From positions 62,001-126,000 of the forward strand of contig RSEH01000099.1 in assembly GCA_006503475.1 (NCBI GenBank): a DNA stretch of 64,000 nucleotides, given 5' to 3'. Origin of the DNA: Stentor roeselii. Taxonomy: Eukaryota > Ciliophora > Heterotrichea > Heterotrichida > Stentoridae. Shown piece by piece: positions 46,548-58,636 of this stretch. Position 1 is the stretch's first letter. Every line of letters begins with the position of its first letter. Position numbers and translations under genes: made by a program. The notes beneath the pieces are model-generated. The model was given only the letters and a program-made list of their open reading frames with translations. It was not told the origin of the DNA and searched no databases.

Positions 46548-49500
46548 TTATTGATTATGTTGATATGGGTGAATTGATTCTAAATTTTCATTTTGTAAAC
46601 GAACAAGCTTAGTTTTATTGTATTCTCTAAAGATCAAAGCATAGTTAATTTTAAATGTAAAAAAATCGCTTATAGTAAAAATTATCCAATTGTAAACCCA
46701 AAATGTGCTCCATACTTCGCAATAACTGACAGTCATAATAAAGATACCGATAATAGATGCAATAATAAAAAAACCGCATATAAATATTTCAATATTTTTG
46801 TACTTATCAATTTTTTTGTTATAGTATTGTATTCTTTGTGGCTGGTCATCACATTCAAAATCTTTTAAATTATTGTTAGAATAAATAAACTTACGTATCA
46901 TCACATTATAAGTATTCAAAATAAAAATTGGCAAAGCTACAACCTGGCTCAAAAAAAATCCAGCAAATCCAGCCTTAGTTTGACTAAAATTGAACTCATC
47001 TGAGCTTGTTTCATTTTTATCATCAGCACTATTAAAATACAACTGAAAAGCACCAATAAGAGCAATTAAGACCATTTGATTAGTAACAATTTGAATTACA
47101 ATTAAAGACTTATGCTCAATTCTTTTATCAAAATAAAGGGCTGTCACTGGATGAACATACCAAAAGATATCCTTATCCATAATTATATTATCGTTTTTGA
47201 TATTGATTGTCAAGGTATAAAGAGAGAGAACTAAAAGCAGAATCAAAACTCCCATTATTATCAGTGGTATGAAACCTTCTGAACAAATGTAAAGTGAGGT
47301 ATACTCCTGGATTGAATATATTGAAAAGTGAGATACTAGCAAAGTGATTTGGGTTTCAGTCTGGTTGATGATCTTGCAGCCACTTTCTGTCCAAGAATTA
47401 GAAGAGTTAAGATATTTGCACTCGTATTTCTTTGATATGTCAAAAGTACCTTTCAAATTTATTTTGATACCTTCGGATGAATTAACAGAAACTTCTTGAG
47501 TTGTTGAAGAATCGAATAAGGAAAGGCCATTAGACAGATCTCCAACTTGTTTAATTGTAACATCAAATACAGGAAACTCTTTCTGATAAGAATGCATAAT
47601 AAAATCATACACATAATTCTTCCTTTCAACATTTAAATCCCCAGGGAATATCACATCCATCCCGCCAGATTCCCATCTTTCACTAAACAAAGAATCCCTA
47701 TCAACCCTAAACCTTGCAAATCCAGCCGAAAAATCAACAACCTTATCATTAACCAAATTATTTTTCATAACAAAATCACTAAAAAACTTAAAACTCTGAT
47801 CAATACTCTTCTCATCAAGATAATAAGAAAGAAACCCAAAAACCTTTACAAATTTTTTAAAATTCTCAGAATTTAATTGTTTTTGATACCCTTTTAAAAT
47901 CTTTTTCATAAATTCATTCACATTCTTACTAAGAGCAAGTTTAAATTCAGTCTTATTAAGCCTTCCTACAAAGACAGACTCTAAACAAGTAAAAAAACTA
48001 TCAACTGTGAAGTCTTCTATTTGAACAGATAAAAAGTAAATCTTAAGTTTTTCGAATAAAAAGTCAACATCTGTCGTATTTTTAATGAATTTTGAGAAAA
48101 AAACAACTGCAGCAGGTGTTTCGTCCACATCTTCAATGTCCTCTTCGAAGTCTTGAAGAGTGACTGACAAGAATCTTTCATTTTTTTGACTTTTAACGTA
48201 TATTGATGTGAAAGTTTTACAGCCTTGATTACTGTCACAGACTTTCATTGCTAATTGTTGAGCTTCTTCAGGGATTCTTAGATTTAAAGATGAATAAGGA
48301 ACTTGCTTTGTTAACCAGACTTCTGAAGAGTTTTGAATGAAACCGAATTGATAGAAAAGAAATGAGTCGCTGTCTTGGTCTTGGCAGTTTAAGCCTGAAT
48401 AGTGAACTTTGCCTTTTGATGACTCGGTTGTTAAGAACTTTTGACATGTTGGAGGAGTGTTTATGTATATGCTTATTGAGGTGGAAACTGCACTTTCTTC
48501 AGGCGATGATGGAGATTTTAGTGAAAGACTGATGATATAGTTTTCACCAGGTTTTAAACTGCCTTTTGGGATTGATAAGTATTCTTTGTTGGTTTCTAGA
48601 TTTTTTAGTGGTTTTGGATTTACCATCCAACTGATCTCTTTTTCACCATCCAAAAAAAGATAAGGTGTTAAAATCAACGATTCCTGGCCATTAACAACCT
48701 CAGGTACCTGAGCCATAACAATCTCCCCTCGAGCTCCTTCACTAAAAAACACCATAACCTCATCCTTACTTTCTTTAAAAGGTTCATCTCTTCTAACTTC
48801 CACTCTAAAGCTACAAAAGCTATTATTTCTAATTCTTTTTTCCTCAACATGAATAAATTCCTTAAAATTATCCCTTATAAGAGGTTTAAAGTCACTTCCA
48901 AGACATTCTTTACCATCACGATCAAAACCTTTCCACAAAAAAGTAAAATTTTTGAACAAAGGCTCATCAGGGTCATTCACCTGAGCCTTTAAATCAAAAG
49001 GATGAAAAGTTGAAACATTTCCTGAAGCTCTGTTCAAGGTTAATTCAAGAGAAGCTGAAAAAACTTGAACTTGAATCTTTGCAGAGCCTTGAACGTTATT
49101 CGCTGAATTGATTTCTACTTGAAATAAATAAGAATTGTTGATGTCCAAAGAGGTTTTGTTGAGAATTAACATGTTTGGATATTGAGATTTGAATTTTCCT
49201 GGTGGGGAGTAAAAGTCTTCATTTAAGGCGAGATTTTTCATTGTCCATTTGTATTGAAAACCGATTTCTGAACATGAGTTTATTATTTGTGATTTTAAAA
49301 TAAGGTTTTCAGAGGTTTTATAGATTATACTGTCGCCTTGAGGGAAGGATATTGTTAGGATTTTTTTTGGAAGGACGTCGATTGAGATTGATTTTGAGTG
49401 TGAGGTGTTAAATACTGTGTCTGTTACTGTCAATGTCAAACTCGCAAGAGGCTGTGGCAGATCTTGAATCATCAAATCAATTTCTGCAGATGTCCAATTT

Positions 49501-52500
49501 TTTACTATCTCTTCCAACCCAAAATCACTAGATGACCATGAATAAACAAACCTAGGATTGAACGGAAAAGATGCAACTTTAATCAAATCTAAGCCACAAA
49601 CCTTCGAAACCTGTCCAGGGTAAACAATACTAAATTCCGGAAATGGTTTTCCACTCGCTCTTAACTCAACATTCAAATCCTTCACTTGTTCATCACACTC
49701 TCCAAAAGGCACCTTTTGAAAAAAACTCGGGTTTAAAATCAAACTTCCATTATTCCCATTAACAGGCTGTGAAAACTTGATTAAAAATTTTTTATTTGAA
49801 ATCCATTCTGCCGATTTTACAAATTCAACTAAATTTCTAGGCAATTCAAAAACATCATTATTCTTTATCTTCTTTTTATCAATTTGACCCAGGCTGATAT
49901 TAGCAGGACTAGCAAAGTCGATTTGAATACTTCTGAAGTCAGGAGAATATTCAGCACTTATTTCACTTGGATGGTAAAAATAACCACAAGTTAAACAAAA
50001 GTTCTGAACTGCTTTAAACCCTGGAAGACAAACACAAGTCTTTGAAAGAGGATCGAATTCGCTGTTTGAGGAACATTCACAGTTACCTTCTAAATCAGGT
50101 CTTGAATTCGATACACATTTATAACAGGTTGTTGGACTTAACTGTAAAAAACACTCGTCATCTGATAACTCTCGGTCTTTTCTTATTTCAAAGGTAAAGG
50201 TTTTGGTCTTGTTCCAAGATTCAAAAAAGCAGGGAAAAAAACCTGGAGAATTGAAAAAAAGGTAAAATTTTACTTGTCCTGTTGAAGTCCATATTGAATT
50301 GTTGAGAAGACCTGAGTTATCTGAGCATGAAAGATGTACAAGTGACTTTAAATGGAAGAGTTCTTCGTTGTAGCTGATTAGGTCAGCTGTTATTTCTATT
50401 AAAGTCAGCATTGGCCATGATAAAGAGGACTCGTTGATTGAAATGTATTTTAAAGATGATACAACTTTTATTAGTTTTGAGTAGTTGCATCTCAATTCAG
50501 GCCCAGTCAATATCGTTAAATTGTAAGTCCCTGGATTCTTAATCATGAAAGTCTCGTTTAAGTGCCCTTGTAAAACTTTTGAAGGTAAACTGAATGCTTT
50601 ATTTAAAGTATCTGAAAAAGTTAATAAATAAGACCCGAAATAAGTTTCTTTGTGGTCTGGATCATCTCCATATACAAACCCTTCAACTACCAAAAGAGTT
50701 GAATCACTCACGACTTCCAAGTCATCAAAAGATGACCAGACCTTCAAGAAATTACTAAAACATTTTATCTGAAATTGTTTTTTTTCAGAACTTTTATCTG
50801 AATTTAATTCCAGGTAATAATTTTTATTTGACCCTAGAGATATAAAGAACGACCCTGAAGGTGAATAAGAAAAAATCAAAGTATTTCCTCGAATTAATCC
50901 TGAAGTTCTTTCATAAATATTGATTTTCGCATCTAATAAATAAGGTTGATCATCATCACCTGTTAATTTATAAAAAATTTCAAAAGGGTAGTTAACGAAA
51001 ACATTTTCAGGAAACTCGATATCGATTTTTTTTATAAAATTTCGAAAGAAATGAGTCTCATACCTCACAGCAGGCTGGTCAGAATAAAAAAGACTAAAAA
51101 TAAAGAACCCAGAACTCGATATCTTTATATCTTTTAATTGAAAACTTCCATCATTACCAGTAGTAAAAATCCCTGAAAGATCTTTATTGATTTTAAGTCC
51201 TGAAGCTCTAATGTTTTTACTCATATTTTCAGTAAAAGACAATTTAAATGAAACATTTTTCAAACGTACCCCGAACTTCGACGAAAAAACAACAAGATCA
51301 AAATTTCTCTTACTGTCAACTTCTGAAAGATTTTGAAGATTACTTGAAATTTCCAAATTAAACTGAATATTCGTAGTAGCTTCAAGTGAATAATTCAAGT
51401 TAAAGTCAAAAGTTTCTTCTCGGCCTGGCTGAAGAGCGACACTAAAGATAGAAGCTTGATTGACTACCAAGTTATCAAATCTCAAAAAGCCATTAAAACA
51501 TTCAACTTTTTTTTCTCCTTCATATGAAAAACTTTCACAGCTGGGAAATGAGTTGTTGTTGATGCAGTTCAACTTCAAAACGACGTGAAAGTTATTAGCT
51601 TGTGGAAGAGGAAAAATGTCCTGCAGGTCTTTCATTACTTGGAAGTCTAAACTGAATTTATTTTCAGAGAAAATTTTTAGATCTTTGAAATTTGGTTTTA
51701 TGTAAGCTCGAGACACTTTCAAGGATATTTCTTGTGAACTGTAATCAACTGCTGGGTCTGCTACAAGGACGCCGATTGAAAAAGCTCCAGCATTTTGAGG
51801 AACGAGAGTCAAAATCAAGCGATTTTTTTCATTTTCTATGAAAAACACGTTTTTTACCCAAAAGTCAGAACTTGTTGTTTGGTTTATGTCAGACTTTATT
51901 AAATACTTTTCGTTGTCCTCTCCTAGAAGACTAACAGAAATGTTGAAATCTTCGAAAACAGTTGAATTTATCTCTGATGGAAAAACCTCTGCACGAAGGA
52001 CTTTATTTTTAATGAAAAATTTTTCAGTTGTAGTGAAAGATGTCAGGTTTTCACTTGATGCTTCTAGTTTAAACCAACCTGATGAAAGAATTTTCAAGTT
52101 TTTAAAGAAAACTGGTCCTTTTGCTGTTTCTGAAAGATTTCCAGTTAAAATGGCTCCTGAGCAATTTTCAACTGGAATTAATTTTAAATTAACAGATAGA
52201 GGGTGGAAGTTGTTTTTTACATAAGAGTTGTTGAAAGGCTCTGCGATTACTGTGAAAGTTTCACTTGTTTTCGGAAGGGATAAGGGAAAATCAAGTTTTA
52301 ATGAATTTTTTAATACTTTTAGGTGGATTGTTTTTTTATTGACTTCGGAAATTATTTCAAGGGATGCGTCTCCGTGACCTAAAAACATCAAATCGTGAAT
52401 TTGGAATTTACCTTCAAGACTTGAGGGTTTTAAAGTACCTAATAGACCTAAAGTACTTTTTTCTATTATTTCAAGGCTACAGGGTAATAAGAATGGTTGC

Positions 52501-53879
52501 TGATCATCACCCAGGAATAAAATATTCATGGAAAACAGGAAGTAATTGAAAATTATTTCCTCGGTTATTGAGAGCTCGAAGGATTTTAGGTAGTTTTTAG
52601 ATGTAATACTTGAAGATGTTTCATCTTTGAAGTCATCTCCGGTTTTTACTTTGAATTTAAAAACCCCTGAAGAAAGAATTAAAAAGTTTTCTAATCTGTA
52701 AGGGTTCATAGTTAAAGGAAACTCGAAAGAACCGTTTTTATAATCAACTGAATTAACTTTTATTGTTTTTCCAGAAGTTTGATTTGCTTCGATTAATTGA
52801 ATGAAAATCATCAATGGTTTCTTACTAGAATCGATCTTTAAAATTTCTGACATATTTTTCAACTGAATACTGAAATTTATAGGGACTTTGCTATCACTTT
52901 CCTATATAAACATTACGGAGTCAATAATTACTTCGATCTTTCCCGGTTTCACTGTAAAATCAAAATTTTGCTTAAAAGTTTTTTTATCATTTTTCATTTC
53001 AGTCGCTGTAAATTCAACAGAAAACTTTCCAAGATTTTCTGGATTTGTTTCTAAAACCAGTTCACCAATGACTATAATTTTTTCATCACTCAAGCCAAAG
53101 AGTTTTTGACTATCTTTCACTTCTAAGTAAAATTTTTCTAGATATTTCATCTTATTTTTTCCAAATGCCTTCAAAATAACTTTTGTCTTTTCATTAATGA
53201 CGAAAATATTTTCATTGATTTCTATGCTTTGAATTGAGCTGCTGATAAAAAGGGTCTCATTTTTATCTACTATTTCTGATGTTTGATTCGAATTATAACT
53301 GATCAAAACATTTATCACAAGAAAATAACTCCCTGATTGATCCACCCTCAAATTAAAAAAAGAACAAGAATCATTATTCAACATTTCACTTTCTTTAGAC
53401 CCAATCAAAAGACCATTTTTTTCTTTATTTATTTCCTGAGTCACGTCAAGAAAACAGGAAAATTTTAAGTCCTTTGGTCTTGAAATGTTGAACCTTATGT
53501 GAAAGTCAAAAAAATCGCCGATGTTTGATGGTTTTTCTTTTATGAACTCTTTTGAATATGATAATCCTTTTATCAAAGCTAAAACATTAAATTCTTGGTT
53601 GTTGCATTTGATGATTATTGGAAATTCTCCTGCACTGGTGAAGTAAAACTCGAAGAGAATTGATTGATTCGCTTGGAGGCTGGTTGATTGAGTTGAGAAG
53701 TTTCTTACTGTGAAGTCATTTGGAAAGTCTTTTAGGATTATTTCTGAGTTTTTTAAGGCGGTTAGTTGGAGTTGGAAGATCGAAAAGGTTGATGATGTTG
53801 GCTTAGATATCAAAGTGCAGAACTGACCATTGGCCAGATCGGAGAGGCAGAGAGATAAAATATTGAATAAACTTACCAT
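46548..53879 (-). CDS. Giant REJ-domain membrane protein with GPS-like motif (2438 aa, polycystin-1-like ectodomain)
   Basis: Exons 53879-52917 and 52901-46548 join at a phase-0 15-nt intron. The N-terminus has a signal-like stretch. About 1200 residues of repeated beta-sandwich segments follow (blades ending in SSGFFIFSL/SSGWFKLEA-type strands). A Cys-rich patch lies near 1235-1290 (TTCYKCVSN, CVCLPGFK). A REJ-like region follows at about 1420-1890 (FQYKWTMKN..., NVQGSAKIQVQVF). Near 2150-2180 a GPS-like motif has Cys, W-x3-GC and SHFSIYSI in place of HLTxFA. Five transmembrane helices end the protein; no PLAT domain or channel module is visible. It is likely a surface adhesion or sensory receptor. 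Confidence 0.88.
52902..52916 (-). other. 15-nt intron
   Basis: Minus strand GTAATGTTTATATAG, phase 0, A at position 10. It links VIIDS to ESDSKVPINFSIQLKNMSE, extending the frame upstream of the TTG at 52862. Confidence 0.9.
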
Positions 53880-55316
53880 TTATTTATAGATGATTCTACA
53901 TTATTTTTAAATTTACATGGTTTTTTAGAGAACTCAACTGAGGAAAATTCTATATTTTCACTTTTGTTCTCATTTGAAGATTAGATAAACTCATCTGATG
54001 AAAAAAAATCAAAATTTCCAACTTCTAAAACTTTTAAAAATTAAACTTATGCGGGGAATATGAGTCAAACATTAAAAGTAATCTTAAAGTCCAAAAAATC
54101 TTAAACTCACTGAAAAATCTGTTAAAATAGTCTTTATGGGTCCTAAGATAAATCTCAGAGTAATAATTAAAGTTCTTGATATTTCAATTTTCCAGACTTT
54201 TTAAAAAATTGATATTTCGAACAGCATCGGCATCAACATCACCCAAGTTCCTGACTTAATAAACTAAAGTATCATTGAAAAATTAGTGCAGGCTTTATTA
54301 TCTAAAATCTAAAATTTAAATACGGATAAGTTGAGAATTATCGATCCATCATAAATTTTGAAAGCAGCTAAAAGAATTGAGATTTGAAATCATTGTGAGT
54401 TGTATTGGATTTATTTACCAAAATTTTGATTTTACATCATAGTTTAAATTATGAAAGTTTCGACTTCCCTTTAACTTCAGTAAATTAATCTGCTAATGAT
54501 TAACTTTAGAGAAAAATCAATTGGAAACTTCGCCAAAATCATTTCTGAACTCAATCGAAAGGTTTTGGAAACATTTTAAATGAATGGATACTCTCTTCAA
54601 AAAAATTTATAAGATTAACCCCGAATATTCACTTTCTGATAAAAAAAATGTGAAAGATCACTTAAATCAATAGGTTATTAGAAAGAAATAGAAATATTAT
54701 ATTTTAATGCTATTTCATTAACTTTTTGTACTTATTTCTAAGAAAAGTTCGACTATATTGATAGAATTATATAAGAATCAGTGCTTAAGTATTCTATGAC
54801 AAGTTATAAATTAGAAGTTTTTAATAAAGCATAGATTACTTTCTTTCAAATGTTAAGCAGTAATTTAATAAATGAATTTTAGTTTTATTTGATTATCTTA
54901 AATAATAAGATTAAGAAAAGGGATGTGTTATAATAATGATGATTCTCAACATATTACATATACAATTGAGAATTTTTCGAAGAAATTAGGAAAAAACATT
55001 AATAATAAAATCAACCGCTAATCATATACCTCTGATTATCTAATTTCTTTAACTGATATTATTCAAACAAAATATTTATTTATCTAAACCTTCAATATAA
55101 ATAACTGAGAAATTCCTTCGATATGGCAATTTTCAAGCTGAACATTAAACCCTCATCTCACTCTCTCCAAACAAAAAATAAAATTTCCTTACTTCTCTAA
55201 AAAAACCTTAAAAAAACCCTTAAAATCAAATCAAAAAGCAACAAACCCCTCACACCACAACACCCAATCCAAAAACAATCCATTTCCAAAACTTCCAACT
55301 TAATTCCTCAATAAAT
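53880..55316. other. Longest intergenic region; strongly skewed 3' part and possible coding relic
   Basis: 1437 nt between divergent starts. Bases 55141-55316, directly before the IQ gene, contain 54 C and one G on the plus strand. At 54080-54580 one plus-strand frame reads protein-like between frequent stops, mostly TAA. Bases 54700-55080 are A/T-rich. No repeat or RNA gene is recognised. Confidence 0.5.
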
Positions 55317-56363
55317 ATGAACTCCTCTCCAGAAAAAAAGCCAAAAACTTCGAAACATTTCCATCATTTCTCAATGCCAAGTTCTTCATCATCAATCCTA
55401 TCATCATCAATCGACAACTCAATGCAGAAGTCACTTCTTGAAAAGCGTAAGCAAAAGCTTTACCTTGAATACCTGATGAAAGAGAAAAACCGAATAATCG
55501 GTCGTTCAGAAATAAGGAAAATGCATGAAATTCTAAAGCAACCGAAAAAAGACGTGTCTATTAAAGCCGCGAAATTGAAAAAACGTGCAGATTCAGCAAC
55601 GAAAATTCAAAAAGCAGTCAGAGGCTGGCTGGTACGGAAACAATATGAAAGTGAATTTATCTCAATAAGCAAAAAAGTGGTTCATATGCATCTTCAAGAG
55701 ATTTCTAATGACTTGCCCAGTCTTCTTCTCTTTGGGAGAAATTGTCTTGAAGCAGCTCTTCGTATTCAAAAAGCTTTTCGTTACTTTAAACTTAAGGTTA
55801 AGATCACTTGGTTGAAACGTGCATATGAAATAATGATTCAGAATAATGTGAAGGCTCAGGCAAAAAGATTTTTAAGACGTTTTTTGAAGACTTGTATATA
55901 CAAAGCTAGGGTTTTTTCGATTAGAGAAGAGCTTAGCAGGAAGAACTCATTATTCGCAATAAGAATGCGAATGGCATTACTATCAATAAAAAACTTCATG
56001 ACCCGTAACAATCTATCACTCTCCGACATAACCTTAGCCTACCGCGTGAGCCGTTGGGCAAAGATGGGTATAAACATATTAGACTCCAAAAACAATTCCC
56101 CTGAAACTGAAAAACGAAGAAACAAAAGACCAAAGGTCTACTCTCGTGTTTACTTCCACTCATACAAGCCGGTCCTCAGCGAAAGAGCTTCAATCGACAA
56201 GTCAAACCTATACCGAGCGAATTCCCGACTTTTGGAGCCAACCCAAGCGAGCAGCAGCAGAACTCGTATAAAATTTTACACAGGAAACGGTTTTCACAAG
56301 AGAAATCAAAGCGACTACTCGATTTACTCTAAACCCACTCGACCCTGCACGCCTTTTCGATGA
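55317..56363 (+). CDS. IQ-motif protein (348 aa)
   Basis: The N-terminus is Ser/Lys-rich. Two IQ calmodulin-binding motifs are visible: ATKIQKAVRGWLVRKQYES (about 94-112) and LRIQKAFRYFKLKVK (about 148-162). A helical basic region (LKRAYEIMIQNNVKAQAKRF) with possible further degenerate IQ sites follows. The C-terminal 100 residues are basic and disordered. Ciliates have abundant calmodulin/centrin-binding IQ proteins in contractile and basal-body structures, but the specific role is unknown. The ATG follows a very C-rich, G-poor 5' flank in AATAAATATG. It converges with the next gene with 20 nt between stops. Confidence 0.82.
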   Translation: MNSSPEKKPKTSKHFHHFSMPSSSSSILSSSIDNSMQKSLLEKRKQKLYLEYLMKEKNRIIGRSEIRKMHEILKQPKKDVSIKAAKLKKRADSATKIQKAVRGWLVRKQYESEFISISKKVVHMHLQEISNDLPSLLLFGRNCLEAALRIQKAFRYFKLKVKITWLKRAYEIMIQNNVKAQAKRFLRRFLKTCIYKARVFSIREELSRKNSLFAIRMRMALLSIKNFMTRNNLSLSDITLAYRVSRWAKMGINILDSKNNSPETEKRRNKRPKVYSRVYFHSYKPVLSERASIDKSNLYRANSRLLEPTQASSSRTRIKFYTGNGFHKRNQSDYSIYSKPTRPCTPFR

Positions 56364-56383
56364 GTTAACTAATAAGAGATTAC

Positions 56384-56878
56384 TTAAAACTTAGCCTTGG
56401 TACTAGAAATAGACAAATCTGACAAGTGCATATCAAACTTCTGAAAATAACTACTGATTATAGGAGGAAAACGTACATTTTCACATTTTCTTCTTAGTTT
56501 TCCTTGCATTTTCGTTTTTCCTGAATCTTTTTGTCTGATGTTCTGGTCTTTTTCAGGCATTCTGCTGGTTTTAAAGTCGTTGTTTTTAGGAGATTCATGA
56601 AGAAACTGCATTTGTTTTTCAACACTCATGTCGAATTGACTACCGCGGTATTTATCATAGATGTGCTTGATGACGCTTACTTGTTTACTTGCTCTTAAAT
56701 AAGGTTGAAAATTCGTTTGCATGAGATGAGTCCTCGGAACACTTTTCACTTTCGCGTCAAGACTCAAGCTTGGGTAATTCACTCTTTTCGGAGGTAAGAC
56801 CATGATCGGCTCATAAGTGACTAGTCGAGTTGAAAGACTTGTTGGCAAAAAGTCCATTAAAAGATGTTCGCCTTCCAT
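56384..56878 (-). CDS. Hypothetical basic protein (164 aa)
   Basis: A short, basic protein with blocks such as PIMVLPPKRVNYPSLSLDAK, LRASKQVSVIKHIYDKYRGSQF and a Lys/Arg-rich middle. There are no membrane helices. The C-terminal part includes PPIISSYFQKFDMHLSDLSISS. No recognised domain. Conserved-looking segments alternate with low-complexity ones, typical of small cytoskeletal adaptors, but this is only a guess. The ATG at 56878 follows TTGA. Confidence 0.65.
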   Translation of the reverse strand: MEGEHLLMDFLPTSLSTRLVTYEPIMVLPPKRVNYPSLSLDAKVKSVPRTHLMQTNFQPYLRASKQVSVIKHIYDKYRGSQFDMSVEKQMQFLHESPKNNDFKTSRMPEKDQNIRQKDSGKTKMQGKLRRKCENVRFPPIISSYFQKFDMHLSDLSISSTKAKF

Positions 56879-56986
56879 TCAAAATAATCTAAACTTAATA
56901 ACTACTCATCTAAGGGCTGCCAATGCGAAATACCTCACGTCCTTGTCGGAGTCTTTGCAAAGCTCTTGAAGGACACTAAATAATTA

Positions 56987-58636
56987 TTACTTCTTGAGAC
57001 CTGATATGTCGGCTCTTGCACTTATCTCTTTCATTACCTTGCAAAGGACTAGACGAACGTTTGGAACGTTGTCTTTTGCTGCGAAGTAAACTACTGTTGA
57101 TAACTGGTCTACTGATAGGTTTAGCTTTGATAATGCGTGAAGGACTGTTATTCGGGTTAGAGAGTTTCTTTGATGGTAGATGTCTTGAAGCTTTGGGTAG
57201 AGCTCGGTACTTACCCAGTCATCTCCCAGGCAGGTTACAAGATCTGCTAGCTTGTTTGTTCCTGAAACCCTAACTTCACTAATAGGATCCGTCAAGAAAT
57301 TAAAGTAAATATCCTGCAAAGACCTAGTAAAAATCTCATCTCCAAGATGTTTGGTAATATCAACACAAGCCGCATTAACCGCTTCTCTCAACCTCCACTG
57401 AGGTGCATTTTTCGAAGTATTATTCAACAAGGTGCACAAGGAAGGTGAGATGATTTCCGCTCCAATGACTTCCGCAAGTTTATGCAGTCCTTTAACCATG
57501 GTAAGTTTGACTTCAACATTTTCCTCATTCAACAAGCTAGTAACAAGTGGTGCAAGTTTAGAACTTGAGAAGTCCCTTCCAAGATAACTGGCGATATCAG
57601 TGACAGCATCAGCAGCATTTCTTTTAACCTTCGGTGGCAGAGAAGTATCCTCTACAATAGTCTGTATTGTAGGAAAAATAAGATTTTGCACCCTATCTCT
57701 TGTGATAGTTCCATAAGTGCTCTTAATCGAAGTCAATGCAACACTTTTCACATCAGCTTCAGGGTCTTTCAACAGCTGAGCAATGGTCTGAACAAGTGAA
57801 TTTTCATTGATTTCTCTTCCAAGAGCATCAGCAAGTGCAGGGTACTTAACAGCGAAGTGATATCTAACCTTCCACGATTTATCATCTCCTAACAAAAGAA
57901 CAATAGGAAGAATATGAAGCTTATTTTCTTCTTTTGTAAGTAATTTAGTGACATCTATCAAACTGTCCAAACACAAAATTCTGACCTGTTCCTGCTCGTC
58001 CACTGCCAGTTTTTTGAAGTCAGGAATCACATCGCTTAACACGTAGTTCTTTTCAATCACTTTCGCAAATTTTCCCACCTCGACCACCGCCGCTCTTCTG
58101 ACCATCGGGGTGTCTTCGTAACTCAATTCAAAAAATTTACTTCGAAGCTTTTCTTTTGAGGCTCCTGCTCGTGGATAGGCTGAAGTGACTAAAGAACAGG
58201 CAGAGACTCGTGATGAGAAGTTCTCAGCTGCTGCCAGTTTCATCACTATTGGAACGAATAGGTTCGAAATGTCACTGTCTGATAGCTTTGATGCGATTTC
58301 GTTCATTGTTCGAGTTGCCTGGTCACGGACTACTGTTTCGTCTAAACCCGCTAGGTTCTCCAAGATGGCTAAAAGACTGGCTGGGTTGTTTGAGAAGAAG
58401 GGGAATAATGAACTTAAGGACTCTGCTAATGCGAATAGGACTTCTTCTTCGTGTGAAAGAAGACCTGAGTTGAAATTACTTGATAGGTATGGCAATAGAT
58501 GTGTACGAACTCCATCCGCTCCCATCACTGTTGCCACAATCGGAAGACGATGCACACTGTTAACCTTGATAAATGTCTCGTCTGAAGACATCTCTTCTTT
58601 AAATAACTCGAATGCCTCTAATTATGAGTTACCCAT
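56987..58636 (-). CDS. PPP2R1A: PP2A scaffold subunit A (PR65), HEAT repeats
   Basis: A 544-aa HEAT-repeat protein. The first exon is only ATGG (58636-58633); the second runs 58617-56987. Spliced, the N-terminus is MEAFELFKEEMSSDETFIKVNSVHRL, continuous with the first HEAT repeat. Repeats with the PR65 style follow throughout: FVPIVMKLAAAENFSSRVSACSL, VRRAAVVEVGKFAKVIE, VLLLGDDKSWKVRYHFAVKYPALADALG, APQWRLREAVNAA, DEIFTRSLQDIYFNFLTDP. PR65 assembles the catalytic and regulatory subunits of PP2A. The ATG at 58591 could start a shorter protein but would cut the first helix. A PP2A-type phosphatase lies in the same window at 9959-10876. Confidence 0.92.
58618..58632 (-). other. 15-nt intron after a 4-nt coding exon
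   Basis: Minus strand GTAACTCATAATTAG, phase 1, A at positions 8, 10 and 11. It follows ATGG and precedes AGGCATTC, giving ATG GAG GCA TTC. Confidence 0.82.

Noticed and set aside
52860-52862. TTG start for the REJ protein frame
   Set aside because: Splicing at 52902-52916 connects it to a 321-codon first exon that begins with a signal-like sequence.
54080-54580. Reading the gap with TAA as Gln (ciliate code 6)
   Set aside because: All clear genes in the window use TAA, TAG and TGA as stops, so code reassignment for one region is not justified.
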